Both the position numbers and the translations under genes were made by a program. This document shows, in pieces, positions 32,354 to 39,827 of a stretch of 39,827 nucleotides of DNA. The notes under the pieces were generated by a model, which was not told the DNA's origin, made no database searches, and saw only the letters and a program-made list of their open reading frames with translations. This DNA comes from Desulfosporosinus sp. OT. Lineage in GTDB: Bacteria > Bacillota > Desulfitobacteriia > Desulfitobacteriales > Desulfitobacteriaceae. Every line of letters starts with the position of its first letter. The first letter of the stretch is position 1. The DNA lies in the NCBI RefSeq assembly GCF_000224515.1, contig NZ_AGAF01000218.1:1-39827 (forward strand), read 5' to 3'.

Positions 32354-33127
32354 ATGAATCTGGCTATTGATTGCCAGGGCTTAGTCAAACGATTTGGGGC
32401 GTATACAGCGGTTCAAGGGGTAACGTTTCAACTTCCTCATGGAGCGATTATGGGTTTTGTTGGACCGAACGGTGCAGGAAAGACAACAATCATTCGCATG
32501 TTGTGTGGAGTTCTGATGCCTACAGAGGGTAAAGCTACTGTGCTTAGTTTCGACGTCTTGACTCAACCAGAGGAAATCAAACAGCGCATCGGTTATATGT
32601 CCCAAAAATTTAGCCTATATGACGACCTAACAGTTAACGAGAACATTGATTTTTATGCCGGGGTATACAATCTTCGGGGAAAAATAGCCCAGGCCCAGAA
32701 AACGCAAGTAATTGAACGGATCGGCCTGCAAGAGCGAACAGCTCAGTTAGTCTCTTCCCTTTCTGGTGGCTGGAAGCAAAGGGTGGCCTTGGCGTGCGCT
32801 TTGTTGCATAATCCACAACTCTTGGTACTTGATGAACCGACAGCCGGAGTGGATCCAGTTTCCCGACGAGTTTTCTGGGATTTGATCCATCAGCTAGCCA
32901 AAGAAGGAATGACCGTTTTGGTGAGTACTCACTACATGGATGAAGCGGAAAGTTGTGATTACTTGGGCTTTGTCTTTTATGGGCGCTTAATTGCCTTTGG
33001 TTCGCCCGATGATATGAAGAAAAAAGAAGCGAAAGATAATTTGGACGATCTTTTTGTCTATTATGTCGAACATGAAGCTCAAGACGACCCTCGTAACCGT
33101 ATGATTAAAAAAGGAGGTCGAGGCTAA
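32354..33127 (+). CDS. ABC exporter ATPase
   Basis: This 257-aa nucleotide-binding subunit has Walker A GPNGAGKTT (residues 37-45), Q-loop YMSQKFSLYDDLT, signature LSGGWKQR (normally LSGGQ; Q to W), Walker B LLVLDEPTAGVDP and H-loop STHYMDEAE. The sequence is of the YbhF/CcmA-like drug or ABC-2 type. The frame can open at GTG 32345, but ATG 32354 fits AGGAG with 8-nt spacing. The stop overlaps the permease start by one base (TAATG). Unlike E. coli YbhF it is a single NBD, so the complex would be a dimer of NBDs with one or two permeases. Confidence 0.93.
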   Translation: MNLAIDCQGLVKRFGAYTAVQGVTFQLPHGAIMGFVGPNGAGKTTIIRMLCGVLMPTEGKATVLSFDVLTQPEEIKQRIGYMSQKFSLYDDLTVNENIDFYAGVYNLRGKIAQAQKTQVIERIGLQERTAQLVSSLSGGWKQRVALACALLHNPQLLVLDEPTAGVDPVSRRVFWDLIHQLAKEGMTVLVSTHYMDEAESCDYLGFVFYGRLIAFGSPDDMKKKEAKDNLDDLFVYYVEHEAQDDPRNRMIKKGGRG

Positions 33128-34269
33128 TGCAGCGATTTTCCTGGGTGCGTTTTGTTGCGGTCTTGAAAAAAGAATTCATCCACATCCGTCGTGACCGCGC
33201 AAGCTTAGTTATGGCTATTGCTATGCCGCTGGGGATGCTCCTCTTATTTGGTTATGCGGTGAATACGGATGTGGAGCATCTGCCAACTGTGGTTTGGGAT
33301 CAATCACGAACTGCCGATAGTAGAGATTTTATTACCTCTGTGCGTAATACCCAATACTTGGATCCTGATAATTTCGTTGAAGGTTATACGCAGATTGAAG
33401 GGTATTTGGACAGCGGTAAAGCCAGGGCAGCGGTTATCATCCCTCCCGATTTCGGAAAAAATTTACAAGGGGACAAACAGGCCAACGTTCAAGTTTTAGT
33501 CGACGGATCTGATCCAACGGTAGCTCGGGCAGTCATGACCGCATTTCAAATGCTTGGACTGGATAAATCATTGCAGCTTCAGAGTGAACGCCTCGTCGCC
33601 ATGGGTACTGCTACAGGTATAAGCACGCCACTTAATATTGAGACTAGGGTCTGGTACAACCCGGACATGAAATCCATGGTCTTTAACATTCCTGCTCTAA
33701 TCGGTTTGATCCTGCAAAACGTGATAGCCATGTTGACCTCCTTTTCCATTGTGCGGGAAAAAGAACGCGGCACCATGGAGCAATTAGTCGTGACTCCTAT
33801 CCGTTCCCTGGAATTGCTTTTAGGGAAGCTGCTTCCCTTTGTATTTATCGGATTTGTTTCCCTATCCCTGATTCTAGCTACAGGGATTTTCTGGTTCGGA
33901 GTTATGCCGATCGGAAGCATTCCGCTCCTTATCCTTTTATCGACTATTTTCCTGATTACGATTCTAGCCATCGGTCTCTTGATCTCTAGCGTCGCTAAGA
34001 CTCAGCTACAGGCGATGCAAATGACGTTCATCTTGATTTTGCCCTCTATCCTCTTGTCGGGCTTTATTTTTCCCCGGGAAACTATGCCCAAGCTGCTACA
34101 AATCATGGGTGGGTTATTGCCTCTGACTTATTTTCTGAAAATCGTGCGAGGAATTTTCCTCAAAGGTGTGGGGATCGAGTACCTTTGGCGGGACACACTA
34201 ACTTTATGTGCGTTTGCAATTATTCTGTTGGCTATCGCAGCCAAGAAATTCAAAAAGAATCTGGATTAA
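33127..34269 (+). CDS. ABC-2 type exporter permease
   Basis: This 380-aa membrane subunit has one N-terminal helix (about residues 26-46, SLVMAIAMPLGMLLLFGYAV), a large extracellular domain (about 47-185) and five C-terminal helices, the YbhS/YbhR/YhhJ layout. Typical conserved spots are KKEFIHIRRDR just before helix 1, RVWYNPDMKSMVFNIPALIG, and REKERGTMEQLVVTPI. Translation is coupled to the ATPase gene by a 1-bp overlap. The E. coli relatives come as two different permeases; here only one gene is present, so a homodimer is expected. The substrate is unknown; drugs or toxic hydrophobics are usual. Confidence 0.92.
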   Translation: MQRFSWVRFVAVLKKEFIHIRRDRASLVMAIAMPLGMLLLFGYAVNTDVEHLPTVVWDQSRTADSRDFITSVRNTQYLDPDNFVEGYTQIEGYLDSGKARAAVIIPPDFGKNLQGDKQANVQVLVDGSDPTVARAVMTAFQMLGLDKSLQLQSERLVAMGTATGISTPLNIETRVWYNPDMKSMVFNIPALIGLILQNVIAMLTSFSIVREKERGTMEQLVVTPIRSLELLLGKLLPFVFIGFVSLSLILATGIFWFGVMPIGSIPLLILLSTIFLITILAIGLLISSVAKTQLQAMQMTFILILPSILLSGFIFPRETMPKLLQIMGGLLPLTYFLKIVRGIFLKGVGIEYLWRDTLTLCAFAIILLAIAAKKFKKNLD

Positions 34270-34277
34270 TAAATGTT

Positions 34278-34302
34278 CAAATCATGAAATTTTTATGATT
34301 TG
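34278..34302 (+). terminator. Weak hairpin after the ABC permease gene
   Basis: An 8-bp stem CAAATCAT / ATGATTTG without a T-tract, 8 bp after the permease stop. It may be a poor terminator. Confidence 0.35.
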
Positions 34303-34310
34303 ATAAGCGG

Positions 34311-34338
34311 TTAGCAGAAGAAGATGGTATATTATAAT
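34311..34338 (+). promoter_or_regulatory. Promoter of the aminotransferase gene
   Basis: TTAGCA, 16 bp, TATAAT (34333-34338). The leader of about 70 nt contains a 14-bp tandem duplication (AAGAACAATAAGCA twice, 34362-34389). Confidence 0.5.
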
Positions 34339-34417
34339 GGTACATGGTAGGTGCCTCTAAAAAGAACAATAAGCAAAGAACAATAAGCAACTAAGCATTA
34401 GGGGATGGAGTGGAGAT

Positions 34418-35590
34418 ATGCTAGTACCATCGAAACGTCTAGACAGTTTAGGAGCGTCGGTTTTTAGCGAAATGGACAATTTGAAACGTGAACTAGAAAA
34501 AGAAGGAAAACATTTAATTAATCTTAGCATTGGAAGTCCAGACCGAGCACCAGCCTTAGAAATTCGAAAGATTCTTAGTCAAACGGTTCTTGATGATTCT
34601 CAATATGGATATACTCTGACTCGTGGAACAGACGATTTTCGAAGAGCTTGTGCTGAGTGGTACCAAGAACGTTTTGGGGTAGACTTGAATCCCGAAACAG
34701 AGGTTTTGCCTCTCATGGGTTCTCAGGATGGGTTAGCCCATATTTATTTAGCATATATCGACCCCGGCGATCTGGCCCTGATCCCGGACCCAGGATATCC
34801 TATTTATACAGCTGGTCTAATGTTGGCAGGCGGCGAGAAGGTTGCCGTGCCGCTTTTGGAGGAGAATGGATTTTTGCCAGATCTGCGGCAGATCAATCCT
34901 GATCTGGCCCGGAAAGCAAAGCTAATGTTCTTAAATTATCCGAATAACCCCACCGCGGCTGTGGCGCCACTTTCATTTTTTGAAGAAGTCGTGGCCTTTG
35001 CGAAAGAATATGATCTGCTCATCTGTCACGATGCAGCTTATTCTGAATTGGCGTTTGAAGGCTATAGGCCTGTGAGCTTTTTACAAGCTAAAGGGGCAAA
35101 AGAAGTTGGCATTGAATTCCACTCCGTCTCCAAGACCTATAATTTGGCGGGAGCGCGTTTAGGGTTCGTAGTAGGAAATGCTGACGTTATTAGAAATCTT
35201 TCTCAAGTTAAATCGAATATTGACTATGGTGTATTTCGCCCGGTATTGACAGCGGGAGCTTATGCGCTCAGCTCTGAAAAAGACTCAATTGAAGAAAATC
35301 GGAACGCCTATCAGCGAAGACGGGATATCTTGATAGAGGGTTGTGCGTCAGCTGGTTGGAATATGCCAAACCCACAGGGTTCAATGTTTATCTGGGCACC
35401 TGTGCCTACTAAGCAAGATTCCGTTGCCTTTGCCTTTAAGTTGGCTCGCGAAGCGGGTGTGATTGTAGTGCCAGGGCTGGCCTTTGGGGATTATGGTGAA
35501 GGATATGTACGTATAGCTATGGTTCAAGATGAAAGCGTTCTGCAGGAAGCAGTTCGGCGGATCCAACAGTTTTTGAAGAAATGTCAATAA
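34418..35590 (+). CDS. Class I/II aminotransferase (LL-diaminopimelate aminotransferase-like)
   Basis: This 390-aa PLP-dependent aminotransferase has fold I. The PLP lysine is Lys239 in SVSKTYNLAGARLGF. Other conserved parts are INLSIGSPD near residue 36, YGYTLTRGTDDFRRA, LNYPNNPTAAVAP with the substrate-binding Asn, and CHDAAYSELAF. The sequence class covers DapL (LL-DAP aminotransferase), methionine and aspartate/aromatic aminotransferases; annotation pipelines usually call this version LL-diaminopimelate aminotransferase, but I cannot decide the substrate. It has its own promoter and terminator and no lysine-pathway neighbour. Confidence 0.85.
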   Translation: MLVPSKRLDSLGASVFSEMDNLKRELEKEGKHLINLSIGSPDRAPALEIRKILSQTVLDDSQYGYTLTRGTDDFRRACAEWYQERFGVDLNPETEVLPLMGSQDGLAHIYLAYIDPGDLALIPDPGYPIYTAGLMLAGGEKVAVPLLEENGFLPDLRQINPDLARKAKLMFLNYPNNPTAAVAPLSFFEEVVAFAKEYDLLICHDAAYSELAFEGYRPVSFLQAKGAKEVGIEFHSVSKTYNLAGARLGFVVGNADVIRNLSQVKSNIDYGVFRPVLTAGAYALSSEKDSIEENRNAYQRRRDILIEGCASAGWNMPNPQGSMFIWAPVPTKQDSVAFAFKLAREAGVIVVPGLAFGDYGEGYVRIAMVQDESVLQEAVRRIQQFLKKCQ

Positions 35591-35610
35591 GTTGAAAACA
35601 AATAGGTTTT

Positions 35611-35657
35611 AAGGGGAGTTATATACACATTTTCTAAAATGGTATACAACTCCCCTT
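35611..35657 (+). terminator. Terminator of the aminotransferase gene
   Basis: A long imperfect hairpin has AAGGGGAGTT pairing with AACTCCCCTT and inner ATATAC/GTATAC and ATTTT/AAAAT pairing. It is palindromic enough to serve also the convergent ppk2 gene. Confidence 0.75.
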
Positions 35658-35668
35658 ATTGTATCAGT

Positions 35669-35700
35669 CAGAAAGCATAACTGCCGTTCCATACTTTCTG
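35669..35700. repeat. Third copy of the CAGAAAGTAT inverted-repeat module
   Basis: CAGAAAGCATAACT...CATACTTTCTG matches the first module of the repeats at 26634 and 28335. It lies between the aminotransferase terminator and the ppk2 stop, without the other two modules. Confidence 0.65.
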
Positions 35701-35735
35701 GATCGTTCCTGTCCATTATCCTTAGCAGCGTATCA

Positions 35736-36551
35736 CTAATTACATTCCTTAACTTCTTTGATTAACTGTGCGATAGTTCCGTTAATTCTCGGGAACTCCA
35801 GCTTCAGATTCTCTAATGTCATTACTATTTTCTGAAGAATAATGTAGTCTCTAAACCATCTGTGATCCGCAGGGACGACATACCAAGGTGTTTGTTCAGT
35901 ACTACAATTAGAAAGCACATCATCATAACATTTTTGATATTCATCCCAGAACTTTCTCTCAGCAAGATCTGCCATAGAGAACTTCCAGTGTTTTTCAGGC
36001 GTCTCTAATCTGTTGAGGAGTTTTCTCTGCTGAAATTCTTTTGATATATGCAAAAAGAATTTTAAGATGATCGTGCCATTACTTACAAGATATTTTTCAA
36101 ACGCTGTTATTTCCTTAAATCTAGCCATGGCAGTCTGATCATCGATCGTTTCGTGGACTCGAGTTACGAGGACATCTTCATAGTATGAGCGGTTAAACAC
36201 TGTTATATTGCCTTTTAGCGGCGTTGCTTTGTGGGCCCTCCAAAGGTAGTCATGCTCCAATTCCTCTGGGGTTGGCTGCTTGAAGCTTTGAACGACAAAT
36301 CCACTCGGATTCACACCGGCAAGTGCCTTTTTAACAGTGCCATCTTTACCACTACAATCCATGCCCTGTAATATTATGAGTAGACTAAATTTCTTAGAGG
36401 CATAGAAGACTTCTTGAAGTTCAATGAACCTTTCTTGTAATCTAGTATAGTCTTGTTGAACATCCTTCTTCTCTAAGTGATCCGTATCAGTTGGACTGAA
36501 ATCCTTTAAACTGATCTTGTTATTGGAGTTAATTGTAAAGTTTTTCAACAT
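35736..36551 (-). CDS. ppk2: Polyphosphate kinase 2 family protein
   Basis: This 271-aa cytosolic P-loop kinase transfers phosphate between polyphosphate and nucleotides, usually making NTP or NDP from polyP. Walker A is LQGMDCSGKDGTVKKAL (63-71 core GMDCSGKDG), the lid/Walker B segment is ITVFNRSYYEDVLVTRVH, and FKQPTPEELEHDYLWRAH follows Walker A. These are signature PPK2 sequences. The longest frame begins at 36605, but ATG 36551 has AAAGGAG 6 nt upstream and gives the family start. It is the last gene of the polyphosphate cluster, 86 bp after the Lys/Cys-rich protein gene. Nucleotide specificity (class I, II or III) is not clear from the sequence. Confidence 0.92.
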   Translation of the reverse strand: MLKNFTINSNNKISLKDFSPTDTDHLEKKDVQQDYTRLQERFIELQEVFYASKKFSLLIILQGMDCSGKDGTVKKALAGVNPSGFVVQSFKQPTPEELEHDYLWRAHKATPLKGNITVFNRSYYEDVLVTRVHETIDDQTAMARFKEITAFEKYLVSNGTIILKFFLHISKEFQQRKLLNRLETPEKHWKFSMADLAERKFWDEYQKCYDDVLSNCSTEQTPWYVVPADHRWFRDYIILQKIVMTLENLKLEFPRINGTIAQLIKEVKECN

Positions 36552-36637
36552 TGAGTACTCCTTTATAATACAACAAAGTAAAGATTGGACTGTAAATTGA
36601 AGCAAATGATTCTTGAGATTCTAAAAAAGAGTAAAAT

Positions 36638-37039
36638 CTAATTGCCCTTCTTTATAGAATCTTCTTTAGCCAGTTTCTTACTTTTGCACTTGCATTTAGA
36701 GATATCAACCATTTTACCCTTGCATTTACATTTGACTTTAACTTTTTTTCCTTTATCTCCTCTTTTTTTCTTATTCTTAAGAAGAATGTTTAGTTCTGTT
36801 TGAAGTTTAAGATACTTATCTTCTAATTCTGCTACCTTAAGCTCAAGGATTTTTATAGCATGGTGTTCCTTGTCGTCTTCGTCCAAGGAGGTTTCTACTT
36901 CAGCTTCAATCAAGGGTAAAGCTCCGTGTTCAGTTTCAGTTACCGGAAGCGTTGCAATCTCATTTTCAGTTCCGGGTAACGCAGTAATCTCAGGGGTTAG
37001 CTCATGCTCATCTAAACGACCAGCAGTTTTCTTTAGCAT
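36638..37039 (-). CDS. Lys/Cys-rich coiled-coil protein in the polyphosphate operon, unknown function
   Basis: This 133-aa protein is in three parts: an acidic N-terminus with a loosely repeated unit (ITALPGTENEI / ATLPVTETEH / GALPLIEAEV), a coiled coil (about residues 58-88, IKILELKVAELEDKYLKLQT), and a very basic tail KKKRGDKGKK with two CKC clusters (VKCKCKGK and SKCKCKSK). There is no signal peptide. I know no family. The tail could bind metal through four cysteines, or polyphosphate through lysines. ATG has GGAGG. It lies between ppk1 (75 bp) and ppk2 on the same strand, so a link to polyphosphate is suggested by context only. Confidence 0.65.
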   Translation of the reverse strand: MLKKTAGRLDEHELTPEITALPGTENEIATLPVTETEHGALPLIEAEVETSLDEDDKEHHAIKILELKVAELEDKYLKLQTELNILLKNKKKRGDKGKKVKVKCKCKGKMVDISKCKCKSKKLAKEDSIKKGN

Positions 37040-37114
37040 AATTAAACCTCCAATTAGATCTCGGAATTATACCAAACGCTTCTTGTTTGGAATGTATCTT
37101 ATTTCCTGAAAAAA

Positions 37115-39244
37115 TTACGATTCAATCTCTTCATATGAGATAACCGGTACAAATTTTGAACGAAAAAGCGCTACTTCATCTGAAGCGGTTTTGCCAAAGT
37201 AAGGATTAAGAAAGATTTCCTGACTATTGATCGTTTCCTTTCCTCTTTTATCGATTTTATTGTAGGTGCCGTCCAGATTTAAAACTCTTGATTTACAGGT
37301 ATCCTGTAAGGCTAAGCTTAAGACATTCATGACTTTTTCGCGAGCCTTAGGATCCTCAACCGGAAATAAAAGCTCAACCCTTCTATTTAAATTTCGTTTC
37401 ATCAAATCGGCACTGGAAAGGAAAATTAGCTCTTCACCATCTCCATAAAAATAATAAATTCGACTATGCTCCAGAAACCTTCCTACAATGCTTCTCACCG
37501 TAATGCGCTCGCTAATGAAGGGGATATTAGGGCGAAGGCAGCATATGCCACGGACAATCAAATCAATCGTTACTCCGGCGGAGGAGGCATTATAAAGGGC
37601 CTCTATTATTTCTGTATCAACCAAAGAATTCAGCTTAGCAATAATTCTAGCTTGTTTTCCTAATCTTGCGTATTCAGTTTCTTTATGTATTAAATCTAAA
37701 AACTTTTTCCGCAGGCTAATTGGAGCAAGTGTCATTTTATAAAGATGAGATGGGCTGGAACAACCGGATAATGTATTGAAAATAGCAGAAGCATCTGCTC
37801 CAAAATAAGGGTTGGCTGTTAATAAACCCAAATCCGTATATAATTTTGCGGTAACATCATTATAATTGCCTGTTCCAAGGTGGACGTAGCGTTTAATTAC
37901 ACCATCTTCACGTCGTACAATTAATAAGATTTTACAATGAGTTTTTAGTCCGACAAGTCCGTAAATGACATGGCAACCTGCAGTTTCAAGTTTCTTTGCC
38001 CAAGTAATATTATTTTGCTCATCAAAGCGCGCTTTTAACTCTAAGAGAACGGTAACCTGTTTTCCGTTGTCAGCAGCCTGAGCTAAGGCTTCGACAATAG
38101 GAGAATTACCGCTTACCCTATAAAGTGTTTGTTTTATCGCCAGAACATTAGGGTCTTCGGCAGCTTCTTTGACGAGATTGACAATCATATCAAAGGAGTC
38201 ATAGGGATGATGCAATAAAACATCTTGTTTAGAAATTGATTGGAATATATTATCCTCGTCAGAAAGGGTGCTATAGACGTTTGGCTTGATGGGCTCGTAT
38301 CGTAGAGAGTCATAGCCCTTTAACCCACTTAATTTCATTAAAAATGTTAGATCAATTGGCCCGCTGATTTTATATACCGCTTCGGCAGAAATCTCTAATT
38401 CTTCTTCTAATATTCTAAGAATCATGGGATTGATACCATGTTCAATTTCTAGGCGAATTGCACTACCCCATTTTCTTTGCTTCAGGGATAATTGCACAGC
38501 AGTTAAAAGATCTTCTGATTCATCTTCAGCCACATCTAAAAAGGCATTTCTAGTAATGCGATAGCACCCTGTTGATAGGATGTTGTGATTATCAAATAAG
38601 GTTGTTAGATTTAATTTAATAATTTCCTCCAAAAGGATAAAGGATTTTTTTGAGTCTAAGGAAGGAATTTCAACTAGTCGATTTAATACTGAAGGAACTT
38701 GTATTGTTCCAAATAGTAGGTTGTCAGGGTTAGTGGTATCCTCTAATAATAATGAAATATTTAAAGTTTTATTTAGGATCAAAGGAAAAGGCTGATTCTT
38801 ATTAACAACCATAGGGGTTAGAACTGGAAAAACATTATTTGTGTAATACTCTCGAATAAAATCGAGTTGGATATTGTTTAAATCCTTAGTTTTAATAAAT
38901 TGAATATCTGCTTTCTTGAGAGCCTTTTTTAAGGAACGATTATAACAATTGTACATGTCGAAGACTAGTTTATGGGTTCTAACGGATATTCTTTCAACTT
39001 GTTCATTCGGTGTAAGACCGGAAGGGTCGATTTTTATGTAGTTGGCTTCGACAATACCCTGTAAGGATGCTACCCGAATCATAAAGAACTCATCCAAATT
39101 AGAACCCACGATTGAAAGAAATTTCAACCGTTCAAAAAGAGGATTATTTATATCTTGAGCCTCTTCTAAAACTCTTTCATTAAATTCTAGCCAGCTAAGC
39201 TCTCTATTAAAAAAATGTAAGGCTGAAAAACAATGATTCTTCAA
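37115..39244 (-). CDS. ppk1: Polyphosphate kinase 1
   Basis: This 709-aa membrane-associated enzyme synthesises polyphosphate from ATP reversibly. The N-terminal domain begins FNRELSWLEFNERVLEEA. The phospholipase-D-like catalytic halves contain the two essential histidines: the autophosphorylated His in VGLKTHCKILL and the second in RYVHLGTGNYND. Further signatures are LLELKARFDEQNN and the C-terminal SSADLMKRNLNRRVELLFPV. The length is normal (about 690-720 aa). Start is TTG with AAAGGA. It begins 6 bp after the ppx/gppA-type gene, so the two are co-transcribed. No frameshift is seen. Confidence 0.97.
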   Translation of the reverse strand: MKNHCFSALHFFNRELSWLEFNERVLEEAQDINNPLFERLKFLSIVGSNLDEFFMIRVASLQGIVEANYIKIDPSGLTPNEQVERISVRTHKLVFDMYNCYNRSLKKALKKADIQFIKTKDLNNIQLDFIREYYTNNVFPVLTPMVVNKNQPFPLILNKTLNISLLLEDTTNPDNLLFGTIQVPSVLNRLVEIPSLDSKKSFILLEEIIKLNLTTLFDNHNILSTGCYRITRNAFLDVAEDESEDLLTAVQLSLKQRKWGSAIRLEIEHGINPMILRILEEELEISAEAVYKISGPIDLTFLMKLSGLKGYDSLRYEPIKPNVYSTLSDEDNIFQSISKQDVLLHHPYDSFDMIVNLVKEAAEDPNVLAIKQTLYRVSGNSPIVEALAQAADNGKQVTVLLELKARFDEQNNITWAKKLETAGCHVIYGLVGLKTHCKILLIVRREDGVIKRYVHLGTGNYNDVTAKLYTDLGLLTANPYFGADASAIFNTLSGCSSPSHLYKMTLAPISLRKKFLDLIHKETEYARLGKQARIIAKLNSLVDTEIIEALYNASSAGVTIDLIVRGICCLRPNIPFISERITVRSIVGRFLEHSRIYYFYGDGEELIFLSSADLMKRNLNRRVELLFPVEDPKAREKVMNVLSLALQDTCKSRVLNLDGTYNKIDKRGKETINSQEIFLNPYFGKTASDEVALFRSKFVPVISYEEIES

Positions 39245-39250
39245 TTGCGC

Positions 39251-39827
39251 TTATCCTTTCAACTTTATTCTAATACCCATTACTTCTTGGAAAAATTCGA
39301 CGTTATTCATTATATCCCACTTTTCTAAGAGAATATCTTTGTTACTAATCAGTCTAAGTTGTAAAGCATCAGTTGAAGCAAGCACTTCAATCTCACGAAT
39401 TTTTTGCATGTGGGAAATATCCATGGATTCAGCAATTTTTAAGATCGAAGATAATTTTGACACTAAAATCTTTTCATGATGGCTTAAGACATAATAACTT
39501 TGATCAGAGTAAGTAGGAATTCGTGTGGTATGGTATTTGGCGATATTGGCTATTAACTCCAGTTCTTTGTCCGAGAATCCCATGATACTTTGAGTTCGAA
39601 TAATATTTGAGGAATGGTTACCATGCTCACTCAAACTAACATAATTGCCAGAATCATGAAGAATCGCAGCCACTTGGAGATATAATTTCTCTTGATCCCC
39701 AAGGCGGTGATAATTCCAGGTTTTATCAAACAAGGATAAGGACATTTTTTCGACATAGGAAGCATGCTTTCTATCAACGCCATATTTCTCCGCCATATAC
39801 CAGACAGAACTAATAATATCGTTTTCT
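39251..39827 (-). CDS. Ppx/GppA phosphatase, C-terminal HD-type domain (gene runs off the window)
   Basis: Only the last 191 codons are inside the window, and the frame is still open at 39827 (upstream residues read like NDIISSVWYMAEKY). The sequence is the HD-like C-terminal domain of exopolyphosphatase/pppGpp phosphatases: RKHASYVEKMSLSLFD, then LQVAAILHDSGNYVSLSEHG with the HD pair, and KYHTTRIP. The catalytic actin-like domain should lie beyond the edge. The ATG at 39796 is internal and not the real start. With ppk1 6 bp downstream, the pair is the usual polyphosphate synthesis/degradation operon. Confidence 0.88.
   Translation of the reverse strand, partial: ENDIISSVWYMAEKYGVDRKHASYVEKMSLSLFDKTWNYHRLGDQEKLYLQVAAILHDSGNYVSLSEHGNHSSNIIRTQSIMGFSDKELELIANIAKYHTTRIPTYSDQSYYVLSHHEKILVSKLSSILKIAESMDISHMQKIREIEVLASTDALQLRLISNKDILLEKWDIMNNVEFFQEVMGIRIKLKG

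Overview
The window looks like chromosomal DNA of an anaerobic, spore-former-type Firmicute of the Peptococcaceae kind (Desulfosporosinus/Desulfitobacterium-like). The basis is moderate GC, strong AGGAGG-type ribosome binding sites, frequent TTG and GTG starts, cell-wall-binding (CWB2) surface proteins, a FlxA-like protein, and the polyamine and polyphosphate gene sets. The genus is an inference. There is no phage, insertion sequence, CRISPR array or rRNA.

Layout. 1-320: tRNA-Glu and tRNA-Tyr with a terminator. 594-3299: carboxynorspermidine synthase, its decarboxylase and a small unknown gene. 3623-6229: a Cache-PAS histidine kinase and a flavodoxin. 6466-8657: acetolactate synthase ilvB-ilvN. 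8791-11185 (minus): a DUF4474-like protein and a Bcr/CflA efflux pump. 11275-13805 (minus): a CWB2/SH3/amidase surface protein broken by frameshift. 13989-16287 (minus): iron alcohol dehydrogenase, a membrane protein and a FlxA-like protein. 16468-18459: agmatine deiminase and N-carbamoylputrescine amidase. 18653-19498: prephenate dehydratase. 19495-21459 (minus): a receiver / CheC-like / diguanylate cyclase operon whose CheC gene is frameshifted. 21838-22809: bioB behind a BirA box, with two frameshifts. 22820-24496 (minus): an unknown protein with a sigma region-4-like helix-turn-helix, preceded by a structured leader ending in a terminator. 24852-28111 (minus): an ArsB/NhaD-type permease, PII (glnK) and an ammonium transporter flanked by shuffled repeat modules. 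28873-30310: a YnfA-type protein and an unexpected methenyl-H4MPT cyclohydrolase (mch). 30549-34269: a TetR regulator with an HlyD/ABC exporter. 34418-35590: an aminotransferase. 35736-39827 (minus): a polyphosphate locus (ppx/gppA fragment, ppk1, a Lys/Cys-rich small protein, ppk2).

How it fits together. The agmatine genes (agmatine to putrescine) and the carboxynorspermidine genes (diamine to spermidine-type triamine) form most of a polyamine pathway split over two loci. glnK and amt are the nitrogen sensor and transporter. The polyphosphate genes encode both polymer synthesis and use.

Most worth a second look: (1) two leader RNAs, upstream of the sigma-4-like gene and of amt, that share tandem hairpins beginning GCAAYGGMGC; (2) modular repeats around amt, one copy of which carries a 46-codon ORF with a near-perfect Shine-Dalgarno; (3) the convergent pheA/diguanylate cyclase pair, whose last codons form one 42-bp palindrome with both stops in its loop; (4) mch in a Firmicute; (5) the Lys/Cys-rich protein inside the polyphosphate operon. 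Three genes between 11 and 23 kb carry single-base indels, so sequence error must be excluded before calling them pseudogenes.
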